From assembly GCF_000426645.1 (NCBI RefSeq), contig NZ_KE384549.1, positions 339,001-403,000 on the forward strand: 64,000 nucleotides of DNA, written 5' to 3'. The translations under genes and the position numbers were made by a program. Below are positions 1 to 8,569 of the stretch, one piece after another (position 1 is the stretch's first letter; each line of letters opens with the position of its first letter). Under the pieces are notes generated by a model, which was not told the origin of the DNA, ran no database searches, and was given only the letters and a program-made list of their open reading frames with translations. This DNA comes from Nakamurella lactea DSM 19367. Its GTDB lineage: Bacteria; Actinomycetota; Actinomycetes; Mycobacteriales; Nakamurellaceae.

Positions 1-677
1 ATCACGATGTCCCGCGGATGGGTACCGGCGGGCAACCGGATCTGCTGGCTGGCATAGCCGATCCGCACCACCACTCGCTCCTCCGGCGGTGCGACGAAAC
101 CGTTGTCCGACAACCAGATCGGAGTTCGGCTCCCTCTGCCGGAAGTGTCAAGCACCAGGTCGGCATCGAGCGTTCGCGGTGAGCCACCGTCGATGTCGGT
201 CAGCTGGACGCCGGTGATCCGGCGGCCGGACCGGGTATCCGGCTCGCTGCGCAGCCCGGTGACCGGGGACCGGTCGATGACCCGGATGTTGGTGAGGGCC
301 ACCAGTTGCCGTCGTACGGTCCATTCCAAGAAGGGCCGACTGACCGCCAGCACCGGAGGTACCGGGTGTGATTGATCGCAGATCAGCATTCCGGCGGTGC
401 GGAAGTGCAACCGCTCCAGGTTGTCCACCGCACGGGCGCCCGCGTCGAGCAGCTCACGACGCAGCCCGGGGAACAGCTCGCCGACGATCCTGGTGCCGGC
501 CATCTGCAGGGCGTGCACGTGCGAACCCTGCGGGACGCCGCGACGCGGTGTCGGACCGTCGGGCAGCGCGTCCCGGTCGACAACGGTGACCGTGTCGAAA
601 TGCTCCGCGAGCACTCTGGCGGCCAACAGCCCGCCGATACCGGCCCCGATCACCACCGCCTGGCCGTTTGCTGACAT
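1..677 (-). CDS. FAD-dependent oxidoreductase, C-terminal part cut by window edge
   Basis: The reading frame starts at ATG 677 and stays open to base 1, so only the first 225 residues are present. Residues 9-16 hold the dinucleotide-binding signature GAGIGG (V-V-I-G-A-G-I-G-G), followed by an acidic residue at the end of the second strand (VVDRD), which is typical of FAD binding in Rossmann-fold oxidoreductases. The stretch PRRGVPQGSHVHAL shortly after resembles flavin monooxygenases and halogenase-like proteins. The substrate cannot be inferred. The gene is divergent from the winged-helix/hydrolase gene, with 208 bp between them. The family assignment is solid; whether it is a monooxygenase, dehydrogenase or halogenase is open because the substrate-binding half is missing. 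Confidence 0.8.
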   Translation of the reverse strand, partial: MSANGQAVVIGAGIGGLLAARVLAEHFDTVTVVDRDALPDGPTPRRGVPQGSHVHALQMAGTRIVGELFPGLRRELLDAGARAVDNLERLHFRTAGMLICDQSHPVPPVLAVSRPFLEWTVRRQLVALTNIRVIDRSPVTGLRSEPDTRSGRRITGVQLTDIDGGSPRTLDADLVLDTSGRGSRTPIWLSDNGFVAPPEERVVVRIGYASQQIRLPAGTHPRDIV

Positions 678-870
678 CTCGCACCTCCGTCGACCCCGGC
701 ACCCCAGTGGTCGTCGGTGGTCTGAACTGACGATGACCGCCCCCTCCCGCGAGATATGGAGATGGCATGGAGAAGGCCAGGAGACTCGGGCGGCCGGCAG
801 CCGAGCCTGCGAGGACCCCGGCCGTTGACCCGGGGGCACCACCGGCCGGACAATCGACCCGGGCGGCGAT

Positions 871-888
871 AGGAAGGGTGGACGCCTG
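871..888 (+). promoter_or_regulatory. Shine-Dalgarno AGGAAGGG placing a CTG start codon
   Basis: A strong purine-rich ribosome site (871-878) lies 7 nt before CTG 886. The CTG is in frame with the missing N-terminal strands of the winged-helix domain. No conventional start codon occurs in this frame between the TGA at 826 and ATG 931. A GTG at 878 is in a different frame. Confidence 0.55.
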
Positions 889-2079
889 TACTCGTTCGAG
901 GGTTGCGAGCTGGACCCGTCGCGGCGGGAGTTGCGCCGCGAGGGGCTGCAGGTGCATGTCGAGCCACAGGTCTTCGATGTGCTGCTGTACCTGGTCCAAA
1001 ACCGTGATCGAGTGGTGTCGAAGCCGGAACTGCTGGAGGCGGTGTGGGGCAGCAGATACGTCAGTGACTCGGCGTTGACCAGCAGGTTGAAGGTCGCCCG
1101 TCGGGCGGTCGGTGACGACGGCCGTCGTCAGCAGCTGATCACGACCGTGCACGGGGTGGGTTACCGGTTCGCCGCCGACGTCACCGAGTCCGGTCCTCCG
1201 GCTCCGGACCAGCAGCCGGTCCGGCACCGGACCGCTCAGCAGATCCGGTACTGCCGATCACCGGACGACGTCCGGATCGCTTATGCCACTTCGGGTGTCG
1301 GACCGCCACTGGTGAAGGCGGCGAACTGGCTGACGCACGTCGACCTGGAATGGGACAGCCCGATCTGGGCCCATTGGATCGAGGAGCTGTCGTCGGCGCA
1401 TCAGTTGATCCGGTACGACGAACGCGGCTGTGGGCTGTCGGACTGGGACGTCCGGGAGTTCAGTCTCGACGCCTGGGTGGAGGACCTTGAGATGGTGGTC
1501 GATGCGGTCGGGCTGGAGCGCTTTCCGCTGCTGGGGATCTCCCAGGGTGGCGCGGTCGCCGTCAGTTATGCCGTCCGGCACCCGACGAAGGTCAGCCGGC
1601 TGGTGCTGGCCGGTGCCTACGCCCGCGGCCGGCTGGCCAGGGCGGCCACCCCGAGCGAGCGGGAGGAGGCCGATCTGGATCTACGGGTCGGCCGCATCGC
1701 CTGGGAACGGGACGACCCCGGCTACCGGCAGGTCTTCGCGGCGCAGTTCCTGCCGGAAGCGCCGCGGGAGGCCTGGGACGACTTCAACCGGCTGCAGCGG
1801 GCGACCACGTCGACCGCGAACATCGCCCGGTTCCTTGATGCGTTCGCCCGCATCGACGTCTCCGACATCGCTCGCAACGTCGCCTGTCCCACGCTGATCC
1901 TGCACGCGCGGCGGGACCGGCGGGTGCCGATGGCCCAGGCGCTCGAACTCGCGGCCCTGATTCCGGGCAGCGAACTGCGGCTGCTGGATACCGGCAACCA
2001 CATCGTCACCCGGTTCGAGCCCGCCTGGTCGGATCTGGTCGAGCAGCTGAACGACTTCCTGTTGGCCGACGGCAGTTGA
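886..2079 (+). CDS. Winged-helix DNA-binding domain fused to alpha/beta hydrolase; probable CTG start
   Basis: About 397 residues if translation begins at CTG 886. The first 100 residues form an OmpR/CadC-type winged helix (YSFEGCELDPSRREL, then VFDVLLYLVQNRDRVVSK and ITTVHGVGYRF). Residues from about 120 form an alpha/beta hydrolase with nucleophile elbow GISQGG, an acid in HARRDRRVP and a terminal His in DTGNHIV. Such fusions are known in actinobacteria, often as regulator-like proteins of unknown ligand. The frame is open upstream to a TGA at 826, with no ATG, GTG or TTG before ATG 931. Starting at 931 would delete the first beta strands of the winged helix. AGGAAGGG at 871-878 sits 7 nt before the CTG, so CTG is preferred; the 931 start remains possible. 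Confidence 0.8.
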   Translation: MYSFEGCELDPSRRELRREGLQVHVEPQVFDVLLYLVQNRDRVVSKPELLEAVWGSRYVSDSALTSRLKVARRAVGDDGRRQQLITTVHGVGYRFAADVTESGPPAPDQQPVRHRTAQQIRYCRSPDDVRIAYATSGVGPPLVKAANWLTHVDLEWDSPIWAHWIEELSSAHQLIRYDERGCGLSDWDVREFSLDAWVEDLEMVVDAVGLERFPLLGISQGGAVAVSYAVRHPTKVSRLVLAGAYARGRLARAATPSEREEADLDLRVGRIAWERDDPGYRQVFAAQFLPEAPREAWDDFNRLQRATTSTANIARFLDAFARIDVSDIARNVACPTLILHARRDRRVPMAQALELAALIPGSELRLLDTGNHIVTRFEPAWSDLVEQLNDFLLADGS

Positions 2080-2084
2080 CGACG

Positions 2085-2104
2085 CCCCGGGCGCCGCGCC
2101 GGGG
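2085..2104 (+). terminator. GC-rich hairpin after the hydrolase stop codon
   Basis: CCCCGG (2085-2090) and CCGGGG (2099-2104) are perfect complements around an 8-nt loop, starting 6 nt after the TGA of the winged-helix/hydrolase gene. There is no T-run, so if it ends transcription it would be by the U-tract-free mode proposed for high-GC bacteria. It lies between convergent genes. Confidence 0.4.
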
Positions 2105-2273
2105 TTCGAGTCCGGCCCAGCCGTCGATGCGTGTCTCGACGGCGCCCGATTCCACGGTGTCCATCGGACCAGCGTCGAACCAGTTGCGGACGGTTTGTGT
2201 CCTGGTGATGAGCGCTGCCGAGGCATCCAGGGTCGCGTGGCCTCGCTACGAAGGCGACAGCGTCCCGGCTGGT

Positions 2274-3239
2274 TCAGCCGCGAATGTCCAGGGTGGCTAT
2301 GGTCTGGCTGAGCAGCGTCATCGGTCCGACCAAGTCGTACACAGTGGGGATGGTCGACGGTGCCCGCGGATCGGCCAGCGCAGCGCGGAACGCGTGCCAT
2401 TGCGTGAGGTAGTTGTTGCGGTCCGGGGCCGCGGCGCCCTGTTCGGTGCCGTCGATCGTCGTCACCTGCCAGGAGCCGTCGGCGAAAGCGGTTGCGGTGC
2501 CGAGGGTACCGACGACCGTGAGGCGGGTCGGTGGTGGCTCGTATTGGCTCCACAGCACGTTGACGGTGACGCTCGCGGTGTCGGTTGTCAGGACGATCGT
2601 TGCGCTGTCCTCGATGGGATCGGTTCGGGCGGTCGAGCCGGCTCTGGCAGTGACCAGGCGCGGGAGCTCGCCGAGGATCCAGCTGACCCGGTCGAGGGCG
2701 TGTACGCCGTTGGTCTGCACGATGCCGCCGCCGCGATGGTGCGGCTGGTGGTACCAGGCCGGCAGACTCTCATCACCCAGCACGAAGTTGATGGTGTCAT
2801 CGATGGACAGCACCTGGCCGATGCGGCCGGCGCTGACCGCTTTCTGGACGGAACAGATCGCCGGGTCGAACCTGGTCGTCATCCCGACAGCGACGAGCCG
2901 CCCGGCAACGCGGGACGCGGCCACCAACGGGGTCGGGTCCTGATCGCCGAGCCACGGCGGCTTCTCCAGCAGCGTCGGTAGGTGGGCACACCGCAAAGCC
3001 TGGGACAGATGCTGTTCCGACGGGGTCGCGATGACGACGGCGTCCGGCGTCGTCGTCGCGAGCAGCCGGTCGAGGTCGGTGCCCGACTCGGCTCCGTGAG
3101 CCCCGGCGAGCGCAGCCGCGGATCGCGGATCGGCGTCGATCACCCAACGAACCCGGTCGCCGGCGGCGGTCAGGGCCGCCGCGTGCTCCTGGCCCATCCG
3201 GCCGGCGCCGACGATGGCCACCGCGAGTCCGGCTGTCAT
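2274..3239 (-). CDS. Gfo/Idh/MocA-family NAD(P)-dependent oxidoreductase
   Basis: 321 residues starting at ATG 3239, the usual size for this family. The N-terminal Rossmann fold shows VAIVGAGRMGQEH, and the conserved EKP motif (LLEKPPWLG) lies near residue 95, with a downstream His-rich loop (HQPHHRGGG, then GVHALDRV). Family members oxidise or reduce sugars, inositols or opine-type conjugates with NAD(P). This is the last gene of the ABC importer operon; its ATG overlaps the TGA of the preceding ATPase (ATGA, 3236-3239). The co-transcription suggests it acts on the imported compound or its hydrolysis product. The substrate is inference only. The first positions of the second strand (VIDADP) favour NAD over NADP. 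Confidence 0.88.
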   Translation of the reverse strand: MTAGLAVAIVGAGRMGQEHAAALTAAGDRVRWVIDADPRSAAALAGAHGAESGTDLDRLLATTTPDAVVIATPSEQHLSQALRCAHLPTLLEKPPWLGDQDPTPLVAASRVAGRLVAVGMTTRFDPAICSVQKAVSAGRIGQVLSIDDTINFVLGDESLPAWYHQPHHRGGGIVQTNGVHALDRVSWILGELPRLVTARAGSTARTDPIEDSATIVLTTDTASVTVNVLWSQYEPPPTRLTVVGTLGTATAFADGSWQVTTIDGTEQGAAAPDRNNYLTQWHAFRAALADPRAPSTIPTVYDLVGPMTLLSQTIATLDIRG

Positions 3240-4060
3240 TTCGTCAGCCTGGTCTGGCGGGTCCGGCCTTCGCGATGCCGGGCCGCCGCGACCAAAGTGC
3301 GGGTGTACTCGTGCTCCGGCCGATTGATCACCGAGTCGGTAGACCCATGTTCCACCACTACGCCTTGGCTCATCACATAGACCCTCTCGCACATTCGGGC
3401 CACCACGCCGATGTCGTGGCTGATCAGCAACAGACTGGTGCCTCGCTCCCGGCACAGCCGATCGAAGGTGGCCAGCACCTCCGCCTGCACCGTCGCGTCC
3501 AGCGCCGAGGTCGGCTCGTCGGCGACCAACAGGGCCGGAGAGCAGGCGATGGCCATCGCGATGACGACGCGCTGACGCAGGCCGCCCGACAGCTGGAACG
3601 GGTAGCAGCCGTACACCCGCTCTGCGTCGGGGATCCCGGCCGCCGTCAGGGCTTCGAGAGCTGCTGTCCGGTGATCGGCCCGCTTTCCCGGCCGGTGGGC
3701 TGCGATGACGTCGCGCACCTGATGTCCCGCCTTGAACACCGGGTTCAGACTGGAGCTGGGGTCCTGGAAGACCATGCTCGCGGTCGAGCCACGCAGCTCG
3801 GTGAGCTCGCTCTCGGCCAGGCGCAGGATGTCCCGGCCGCCGACCTCGATCCGCGATTCGCTGCCGTAGCCCACCTGTGTCTCGTTGAGCAGCCGCAACG
3901 CGGCCAGTGCCGTTGTGGACTTGCCGCTCCCGGACTCACCGACGATGCCGACCCGCTCGCCGGCGGCGACCTGCACGGACACGTTGTCGACTGCGGGTCG
4001 GGGGCTGCCGGCGAAGGTCACCGAGAGCCGGTCGATGTGCAGCAGCGCCGGCGCTGTCAT
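3236..4060 (-). CDS. Peptide/nickel-type ABC transporter ATPase (DppD-like)
   Basis: 274 residues from ATG 4060. Walker A is GESGSGKST, the Q-loop region FQDPSSSLNP, the signature LSGGLRQR (Leu in place of the usual Gln) and Walker B LLVADEP. This is the cytoplasmic energy-coupling subunit of a Dpp/Opp-type importer. It ends soon after the core ATPase domain and lacks the C-terminal oligopeptide-ATPase extension with clustered Cys that both ATPases at 56385-58431 carry. Overlaps of 4 nt on both sides (with the genes at 4057 and 3239) show tight translational coupling. Confidence 0.9.
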   Translation of the reverse strand: MTAPALLHIDRLSVTFAGSPRPAVDNVSVQVAAGERVGIVGESGSGKSTTALAALRLLNETQVGYGSESRIEVGGRDILRLAESELTELRGSTASMVFQDPSSSLNPVFKAGHQVRDVIAAHRPGKRADHRTAALEALTAAGIPDAERVYGCYPFQLSGGLRQRVVIAMAIACSPALLVADEPTSALDATVQAEVLATFDRLCRERGTSLLLISHDIGVVARMCERVYVMSQGVVVEHGSTDSVINRPEHEYTRTLVAAARHREGRTRQTRLTK

Positions 4061-4884
4061 GGTGTGCTCCCGGCGGCCCCGTCGAGGCTGTAGGTCATGG
4101 CGGCATCGATCAGCGTCCTGGTGTACACCATGGTCGGCGCACCGAAGATCTCTTCGGTGGCACCGGCTTCGACAATCTCGCCGTCCTTCATCACCACGAC
4201 CTTGTCGGCCAGGCTGCGCACCAGGGACAGATCGTGCGAGATGAACAGGTAGCCGGCGTCGAGCCGATCCTGCAGCTCCTGCAACAGGTCGATGACGCGT
4301 GCCGCAACGCTCACGTCCAGGGCCGAGGTCGGTTCGTCGCAGACGACCAGGTCGGGTCGCGCGGCCAGTGCTCGGGCGATCGCGACCCGCTGTCGCTGGC
4401 CGCCACTCATCTGCGGTGGCCGCCGGTCCGCCAACGCCGGCTGCAGCCCCACCTCTTCGAGCAACTCCTCGACCGGTGGAACGGGTTCGTCGGGACGGAG
4501 CGCGCCGGCTTCGGCGATGATCCGTCGCACCGACCAGCGGGGGTCGAGGCTGCCGAGCGGATCCTGGAAGATCATCTGGGCACCCTGCCTGGCCTCGGCA
4601 AGCCGACGGCCACGCAGGCCGACGAGTTCGCGGCCACGGATCCGTACGCTGCCGGTGGCCGGCACAAGACCGAGGCAGGCGCGGCCGGTGGTGGTCTTGC
4701 CGGAGCCGGATTCGCCGACCAGCGCGAGGGTTCGGCCCGCCGACAGCTGGAAGGAGACGTCGCGGACCGCGGGTGCGGCCTTCTTCCGTCCTCCACCGGT
4801 GCCCGGATAGACCACCGTCAGCCCGTCGACGGCCAGCAGCGGCGGCGGCTTCGGCGGGGTCGTCTCGACTTTCGATTCGCTCAT
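4057..4884 (-). CDS. Peptide/nickel-type ABC transporter ATPase (DppF-like)
   Basis: 275 residues from ATG 4884. It shows Walker A GESGSGKTT, MIFQDPLGSLDPR, signature MSGGQRQR and Walker B LVVCDEPTSALD, the pattern of the F-type partner in dipeptide/oligopeptide/nickel importers. A proline-rich leader (residues 9-14) precedes the first strand. Like its partner it has no Cys-containing C-terminal extension. Both ends overlap neighbouring operon genes by 4 nt. It would pair with the ATPase at 3236-4060 to drive the permeases at 4881-6754. Confidence 0.9.
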   Translation of the reverse strand: MSESKVETTPPKPPPLLAVDGLTVVYPGTGGGRKKAAPAVRDVSFQLSAGRTLALVGESGSGKTTTGRACLGLVPATGSVRIRGRELVGLRGRRLAEARQGAQMIFQDPLGSLDPRWSVRRIIAEAGALRPDEPVPPVEELLEEVGLQPALADRRPPQMSGGQRQRVAIARALAARPDLVVCDEPTSALDVSVAARVIDLLQELQDRLDAGYLFISHDLSLVRSLADKVVVMKDGEIVEAGATEEIFGAPTMVYTRTLIDAAMTYSLDGAAGSTP

Positions 4885-5807
4885 GTCGCCTCCCCGGATA
4901 CGTTCTGTGGCAGTGGGTTCGGGTGCCGCGGCGATGGCTTGGTCCGCTTCCTGCTCCGGCCGTCAGGCGAACCACGACGCGCCCACCGATCACCCAACAG
5001 CATCAGCAGGAAGGAGGTCGCGGTGATCACGATGCCGATGATCAAGGGGTACCACGGTGAATCCTGGTAGTAGTTCTTGGAACTCAGCAGCAGGGTGCCC
5101 CAACTGACCTCGGGAGGCTGGACGCCGAGTCCCAGGAAGCTCAGTCCCGCCTCGGTGAGGATGCCGATCGCCATCAGTTGCGGGCAGAGTACCAACAATG
5201 GCCGCAACGAATTCGGGATCAGGTGCTGCAGCACGATTTTGCCGGTGCCGACCCCCAACAGCCGGGCGGCGGTGACGAAGTCCCGATCGTTGACGGTGCG
5301 GATCTGGTCCCTGACCAGCAGGTGTACCTGCGGCCAGAACGCCACCGCCAACACGATCAACAACGAGGTCGCCGAGGCGCCGAAGCTGGCGATCACCAGC
5401 ACGCCGAGCAGGATCAGTGGGAACGACAGCACGCCGGTGGCCGCACCCGACAGCAGCGAATCGACCGGCCGGCGGGCGAGCCTGGCGAGCGTACCGGTGG
5501 CGATGCCGATAACTGTTGCCAGCAGCGTGCTTCCGGCTGCCACGATGAGTTCCAGCTGGACGCTGTAGATGATCAGGCTGAGCAGATCCTGGCCGAGTTC
5601 GTTCGTGCCCAGCAGGTGCTTCCATGAGGGGGCGGACAGCAGGTTGTCGGGATCCAGTTGGGTCGGATCGCTCGGCGCCAGCCAGGAAGGGGCGAGCGCG
5701 GCGATCACCACCAGGACCACGAGGGCGGCGCCGACGACCTGCATCGGGGTGGTCGGGATCAACCGGCGCAGGCGCCCCTGGGACCGAAGTGCGGGCATGT
5801 TGTTCAC
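4881..5807 (-). CDS. Peptide/nickel-type ABC transporter permease (DppC-like)
   Basis: 308 residues from GTG 5807. An N-terminal transmembrane segment (about residues 23-45) is followed by the family motif in which the ATPase-contacting loop reads VTAARLLGVGTGKIV, and by LTEAGLSFLGLGVQPP near the C-terminus, the hallmark of DppC-type subunits. It forms the membrane channel with the DppB-like protein. It is embedded in the operon with GTGA and ATGA overlaps to its neighbours. The C-terminal 30 residues are basic and low in complexity. Confidence 0.92.
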   Translation of the reverse strand: MNNMPALRSQGRLRRLIPTTPMQVVGAALVVLVVIAALAPSWLAPSDPTQLDPDNLLSAPSWKHLLGTNELGQDLLSLIIYSVQLELIVAAGSTLLATVIGIATGTLARLARRPVDSLLSGAATGVLSFPLILLGVLVIASFGASATSLLIVLAVAFWPQVHLLVRDQIRTVNDRDFVTAARLLGVGTGKIVLQHLIPNSLRPLLVLCPQLMAIGILTEAGLSFLGLGVQPPEVSWGTLLLSSKNYYQDSPWYPLIIGIVITATSFLLMLLGDRWARRGSPDGRSRKRTKPSPRHPNPLPQNVSGEAT

Positions 5808-6754
5808 CGGATCCTCGGGTCGACGACGGAACGGATGACGTCGGCCAGAGTGGTCGCCAGCACCACTGCGGCCGTGGTGAACAAGACGGCGCCTTGCACG
5901 GTCGGATAGTCGCGATTCAGCACGCCCTGCAGCATCAACTGACCGAGGCCACCCAAGCCGAATACCTGTTCCACCAGAACGGCTCCGCCGATCAGTGAAC
6001 CCATCTGAACCCCGACAACGGTGATCATCGGCAGCACCGCGTTACGCAGTGTGTAGACCCAGGTGGTGCGGCCCCGCGAGATCCCCATGGCCCGTGCTGT
6101 GCGGGTGAAATCGGATTGGAGGGCGGTGGTCGCCTCTAGGTGCACGAAGCGCACGAGAATGCCGATGAGGTAGATCGACAGCGTGGCGACAGGCAGGATC
6201 ATGTGCTCCAGGAAGCCGCCGAACGACACTTGCGGAGACGTGTATCCGGTGGACGGCAGCGCGCCGAGCTTCACCGCGAAGAAGATGATGAAGAGCAGAC
6301 CGATCCAGAAGCCCGGGGTCGCCATCGCCAGGCTGCTCAGGTGCCGGACGGTGGCGTCCACCCACCGAGAACGTGCCCGGGCGGCGCCGAGTCCGAGTAG
6401 CACCGAGATCGGCACCGCCACCACCAGAGACAGCACGATCAACCACACGGTGGGCGAGGCGGCGGCCAGCACGGTCGGCAGGATCGCTGTCCCGCTCTGG
6501 TTGGACGTCCCCAGATCGCCCCGCAGCAGCCGCCCGATCCACGTCCCGTACTGCACGACTACCGAACGGTCGAGGCCGAGTGTGTGCCGCAGTTCCTGGA
6601 CCAGCGCGGCGCTGTCGGGGTCCGCTGCCGCCGGACCGAGTAGCAACTCAGCGGGATCACCGGGCGTCAGCCGTAGGGTCAGGAAAGTGATGACGGTGAC
6701 GAACCACATGAGCAGGATGGCACGGCCGACACGCTGGGCGATCGCGGTCAGCAC
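5804..6754 (-). CDS. Peptide/nickel-type ABC transporter permease (DppB-like)
   Basis: 316 residues from GTG 6754, 4 nt after the stop of the binding-protein gene. It begins with a membrane anchor (ILLMWFVTVITFLTLRL) and the family signature LTPGDPAELLLGP. The cytoplasmic EAA-like loop reads RTARAMGISRGRTTWV and the C-terminal part carries VEQVFGLGGLGQLML. These are standard DppB/OppB features. It pairs with the DppC-like permease immediately downstream. Confidence 0.92.
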   Translation of the reverse strand: MLTAIAQRVGRAILLMWFVTVITFLTLRLTPGDPAELLLGPAAADPDSAALVQELRHTLGLDRSVVVQYGTWIGRLLRGDLGTSNQSGTAILPTVLAAASPTVWLIVLSLVVAVPISVLLGLGAARARSRWVDATVRHLSSLAMATPGFWIGLLFIIFFAVKLGALPSTGYTSPQVSFGGFLEHMILPVATLSIYLIGILVRFVHLEATTALQSDFTRTARAMGISRGRTTWVYTLRNAVLPMITVVGVQMGSLIGGAVLVEQVFGLGGLGQLMLQGVLNRDYPTVQGAVLFTTAAVVLATTLADVIRSVVDPRIR

Positions 6755-6758
6755 CGGC

Positions 6759-8336
6759 TCACCCGGCGGGTGTGGCGTTGTCGATGAGCAACCAGCCCAA
6801 CGGGTTCAGCTGCAACCCGGTAACCCGCGATGAGGTGATCGCCGTCAATGGCCGGGTCTGGATCACCAGGATCGGCAGATCCTCGTTGACCTGCTCGGCG
6901 AGCGTGGCATACGCCGCGATTCGCTTCTGCTGGTCGGTGATCGTCAGCGCTTCGGCGATCTCCGACAACATGGTCGGATTCTTGTAGTCGTCTTTCAGGT
7001 GCGGCAGCATGATCGTGTTGAAGAACGAGTTCGGGTCGCCGCTCTCGTTGAAGAAGTTGAAGGTCACGTCGTAGGTCCGCTTCACGTAGTTGTCCACCCA
7101 CACGGACGTCTCCTGCGCGTCGACGGACAGCTTGACCCCGATGGATCCGAGCGCACTCTGCCAGATCTGCGCCGCCTGTGTGGCTTCCGGGTGACCCGAT
7201 GGCAGGGTGAGGTTCAGGGTGAGGTCGCTCGCGCCGGCCGCCGCCAAGAGTTCCTTCGCCTTGTCCAGGTCGTACGGGTAGCCGTCCACCTTGGCGGCGA
7301 ACGGGCCCGACGGGATGACGCTCCCCGTGATCGTTCCGTCGCCGCCGTAGGCGATCTTCTGAATGGCGGACTTGTTCAGCGCGTATGCCAAGGCCTGACG
7401 GATACGTGGGTCGGCCAGCTTGCCGGAGGAGTTGAACTCGAACATCGCAATGCTGTTGGACTCCTGGGGAGCGACGACAGCACCCTTGCCGGTATCGAGC
7501 TGCTTGACCACCGACGTCGGTGCTTCGCTGACGGCGTCCACCGCTCCGCTGTACAGATTGTTCACCGCAACTTGGGGATCGGTGATGACCTTCATGTCGA
7601 TGGTGGCGTAGGCGGGCTTGTTGCCGTAGTACCCGTCGAATCGTTTGAGCACGATCTCCCGGTTCGCGGTGGCGTGATCGAAGGCGTACGGCCCCGAGCC
7701 GACTGGCGTCTTGCCGACGGTCTTGGCCGAGTCCGGCGCCACAATGGCGATGTTGACCAGGCCGTCCAGGAATGCCGCGTTCGGCTCGCTCAGGGTGACA
7801 ACCACTGTGGTGGCGTCCTTCGCCGTCATCTTCGACACCCCGGACAGGTACGTGGAGTAGATCGACTTGCCGGCGGCAACGGATTTGAGCGAGGCGATGA
7901 CGGCAGCTGCGTCAACCGGGGTGCCGTCCTGGAAGATGGCGCCGGGCCGCAGGGCGAAGGTGTATTCGGTGCTGTCGTCGTTGACGCTCGGCGTGGCCAG
8001 ATCCGGCTCGACACCCAGATTCGTGTCGTACTTCACCAGGGTGCTGAAGACATTGTTCCGGATGGCGTAGATGTACTGAATGAGCTGATTGGTTGCCGGG
8101 TCGAAGTTCGAGATGTCGGAGGGGATCGCCATGGTGAGCGTCTCGTCCGTGGTTGCCCCGCCGGCGGCGGATGAGGCCGGCGTGGTGCCGGCGCTGCCGC
8201 TGGTCGCCGTGCCGGCGGCGCTGGAGGCGCCGGTGGTCGGCGTACTGTTGATGCCCGACGAGCACGCGGCGAGCGCTCCGATCAGGGCCACCGCGGCGAC
8301 CGTGAGGGTGACATGACGAGTTCTTAGGTGGCGCAT
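6759..8336 (-). CDS. Peptide/nickel-type ABC transporter substrate-binding lipoprotein (family 5)
   Basis: 525 residues from ATG 8336, preceded by GAAAGG at a 9-nt distance. The signal peptide ends in a lipobox L22-A-A-C25, followed by a Ser/Thr/Ala-rich linker of about 35 residues, so the mature protein is tethered outside the membrane. The SBP_bac_5 pattern is clear (SNFDPATN, then FALRPGAIFQDGTPVDAAAV). It is the first gene of the six-gene minus-strand operon. Ligand is unknown: the family takes up peptides, nickel chelates, opines and some sugars. The co-transcribed MocA-type dehydrogenase and divergent lactonase favour a sugar- or opine-like ligand, but that is inference. Confidence 0.92.
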   Translation of the reverse strand: MRHLRTRHVTLTVAAVALIGALAACSSGINSTPTTGASSAAGTATSGSAGTTPASSAAGGATTDETLTMAIPSDISNFDPATNQLIQYIYAIRNNVFSTLVKYDTNLGVEPDLATPSVNDDSTEYTFALRPGAIFQDGTPVDAAAVIASLKSVAAGKSIYSTYLSGVSKMTAKDATTVVVTLSEPNAAFLDGLVNIAIVAPDSAKTVGKTPVGSGPYAFDHATANREIVLKRFDGYYGNKPAYATIDMKVITDPQVAVNNLYSGAVDAVSEAPTSVVKQLDTGKGAVVAPQESNSIAMFEFNSSGKLADPRIRQALAYALNKSAIQKIAYGGDGTITGSVIPSGPFAAKVDGYPYDLDKAKELLAAAGASDLTLNLTLPSGHPEATQAAQIWQSALGSIGVKLSVDAQETSVWVDNYVKRTYDVTFNFFNESGDPNSFFNTIMLPHLKDDYKNPTMLSEIAEALTITDQQKRIAAYATLAEQVNEDLPILVIQTRPLTAITSSRVTGLQLNPLGWLLIDNATPAG

Positions 8337-8569
8337 TCCTGGGAACCTTTCAAGCCGGCAGGTTGGTGGCCGGAGGACCCGGTCCGCTTCACATTCCAAA
8401 TACCGACATGGCGTTTCACGAGACGGTAGGCTGTGGTCATGGGTCGAGTCAAGGTGCCGATTGTTACAGTCTCGTGTCGGCCCGCTGAGCGCATTGTCGG
8501 TGGAAAGGCCGCGACAGTAAGTACTTTCAGTGTCGAGCTGCGCAGTCTGGCACGCTCGGGAAGCGCCCG
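8337..8569. promoter_or_regulatory. Divergent intergenic region with an 8-bp inverted repeat
   Basis: This 233-bp region separates the importer operon (minus) from the lactonase gene (plus), so promoters for both must lie here. CACGAGAC (8417-8424) and GTCTCGTG (8469-8476) are perfect inverted copies 44 nt apart. They could bracket a regulator-controlled segment. No regulator gene is adjacent and no clear -35/-10 pair was assigned. Confidence 0.35.

Noticed and set aside
2095-2125. tRNA T-arm-like GGGGTTCGAGTCC after the hydrolase gene
   Set aside because: In the correct T-loop register only two stem pairs form, and the bases upstream are protein-coding with no D-arm or anticodon arm. The hairpin explanation is simpler.
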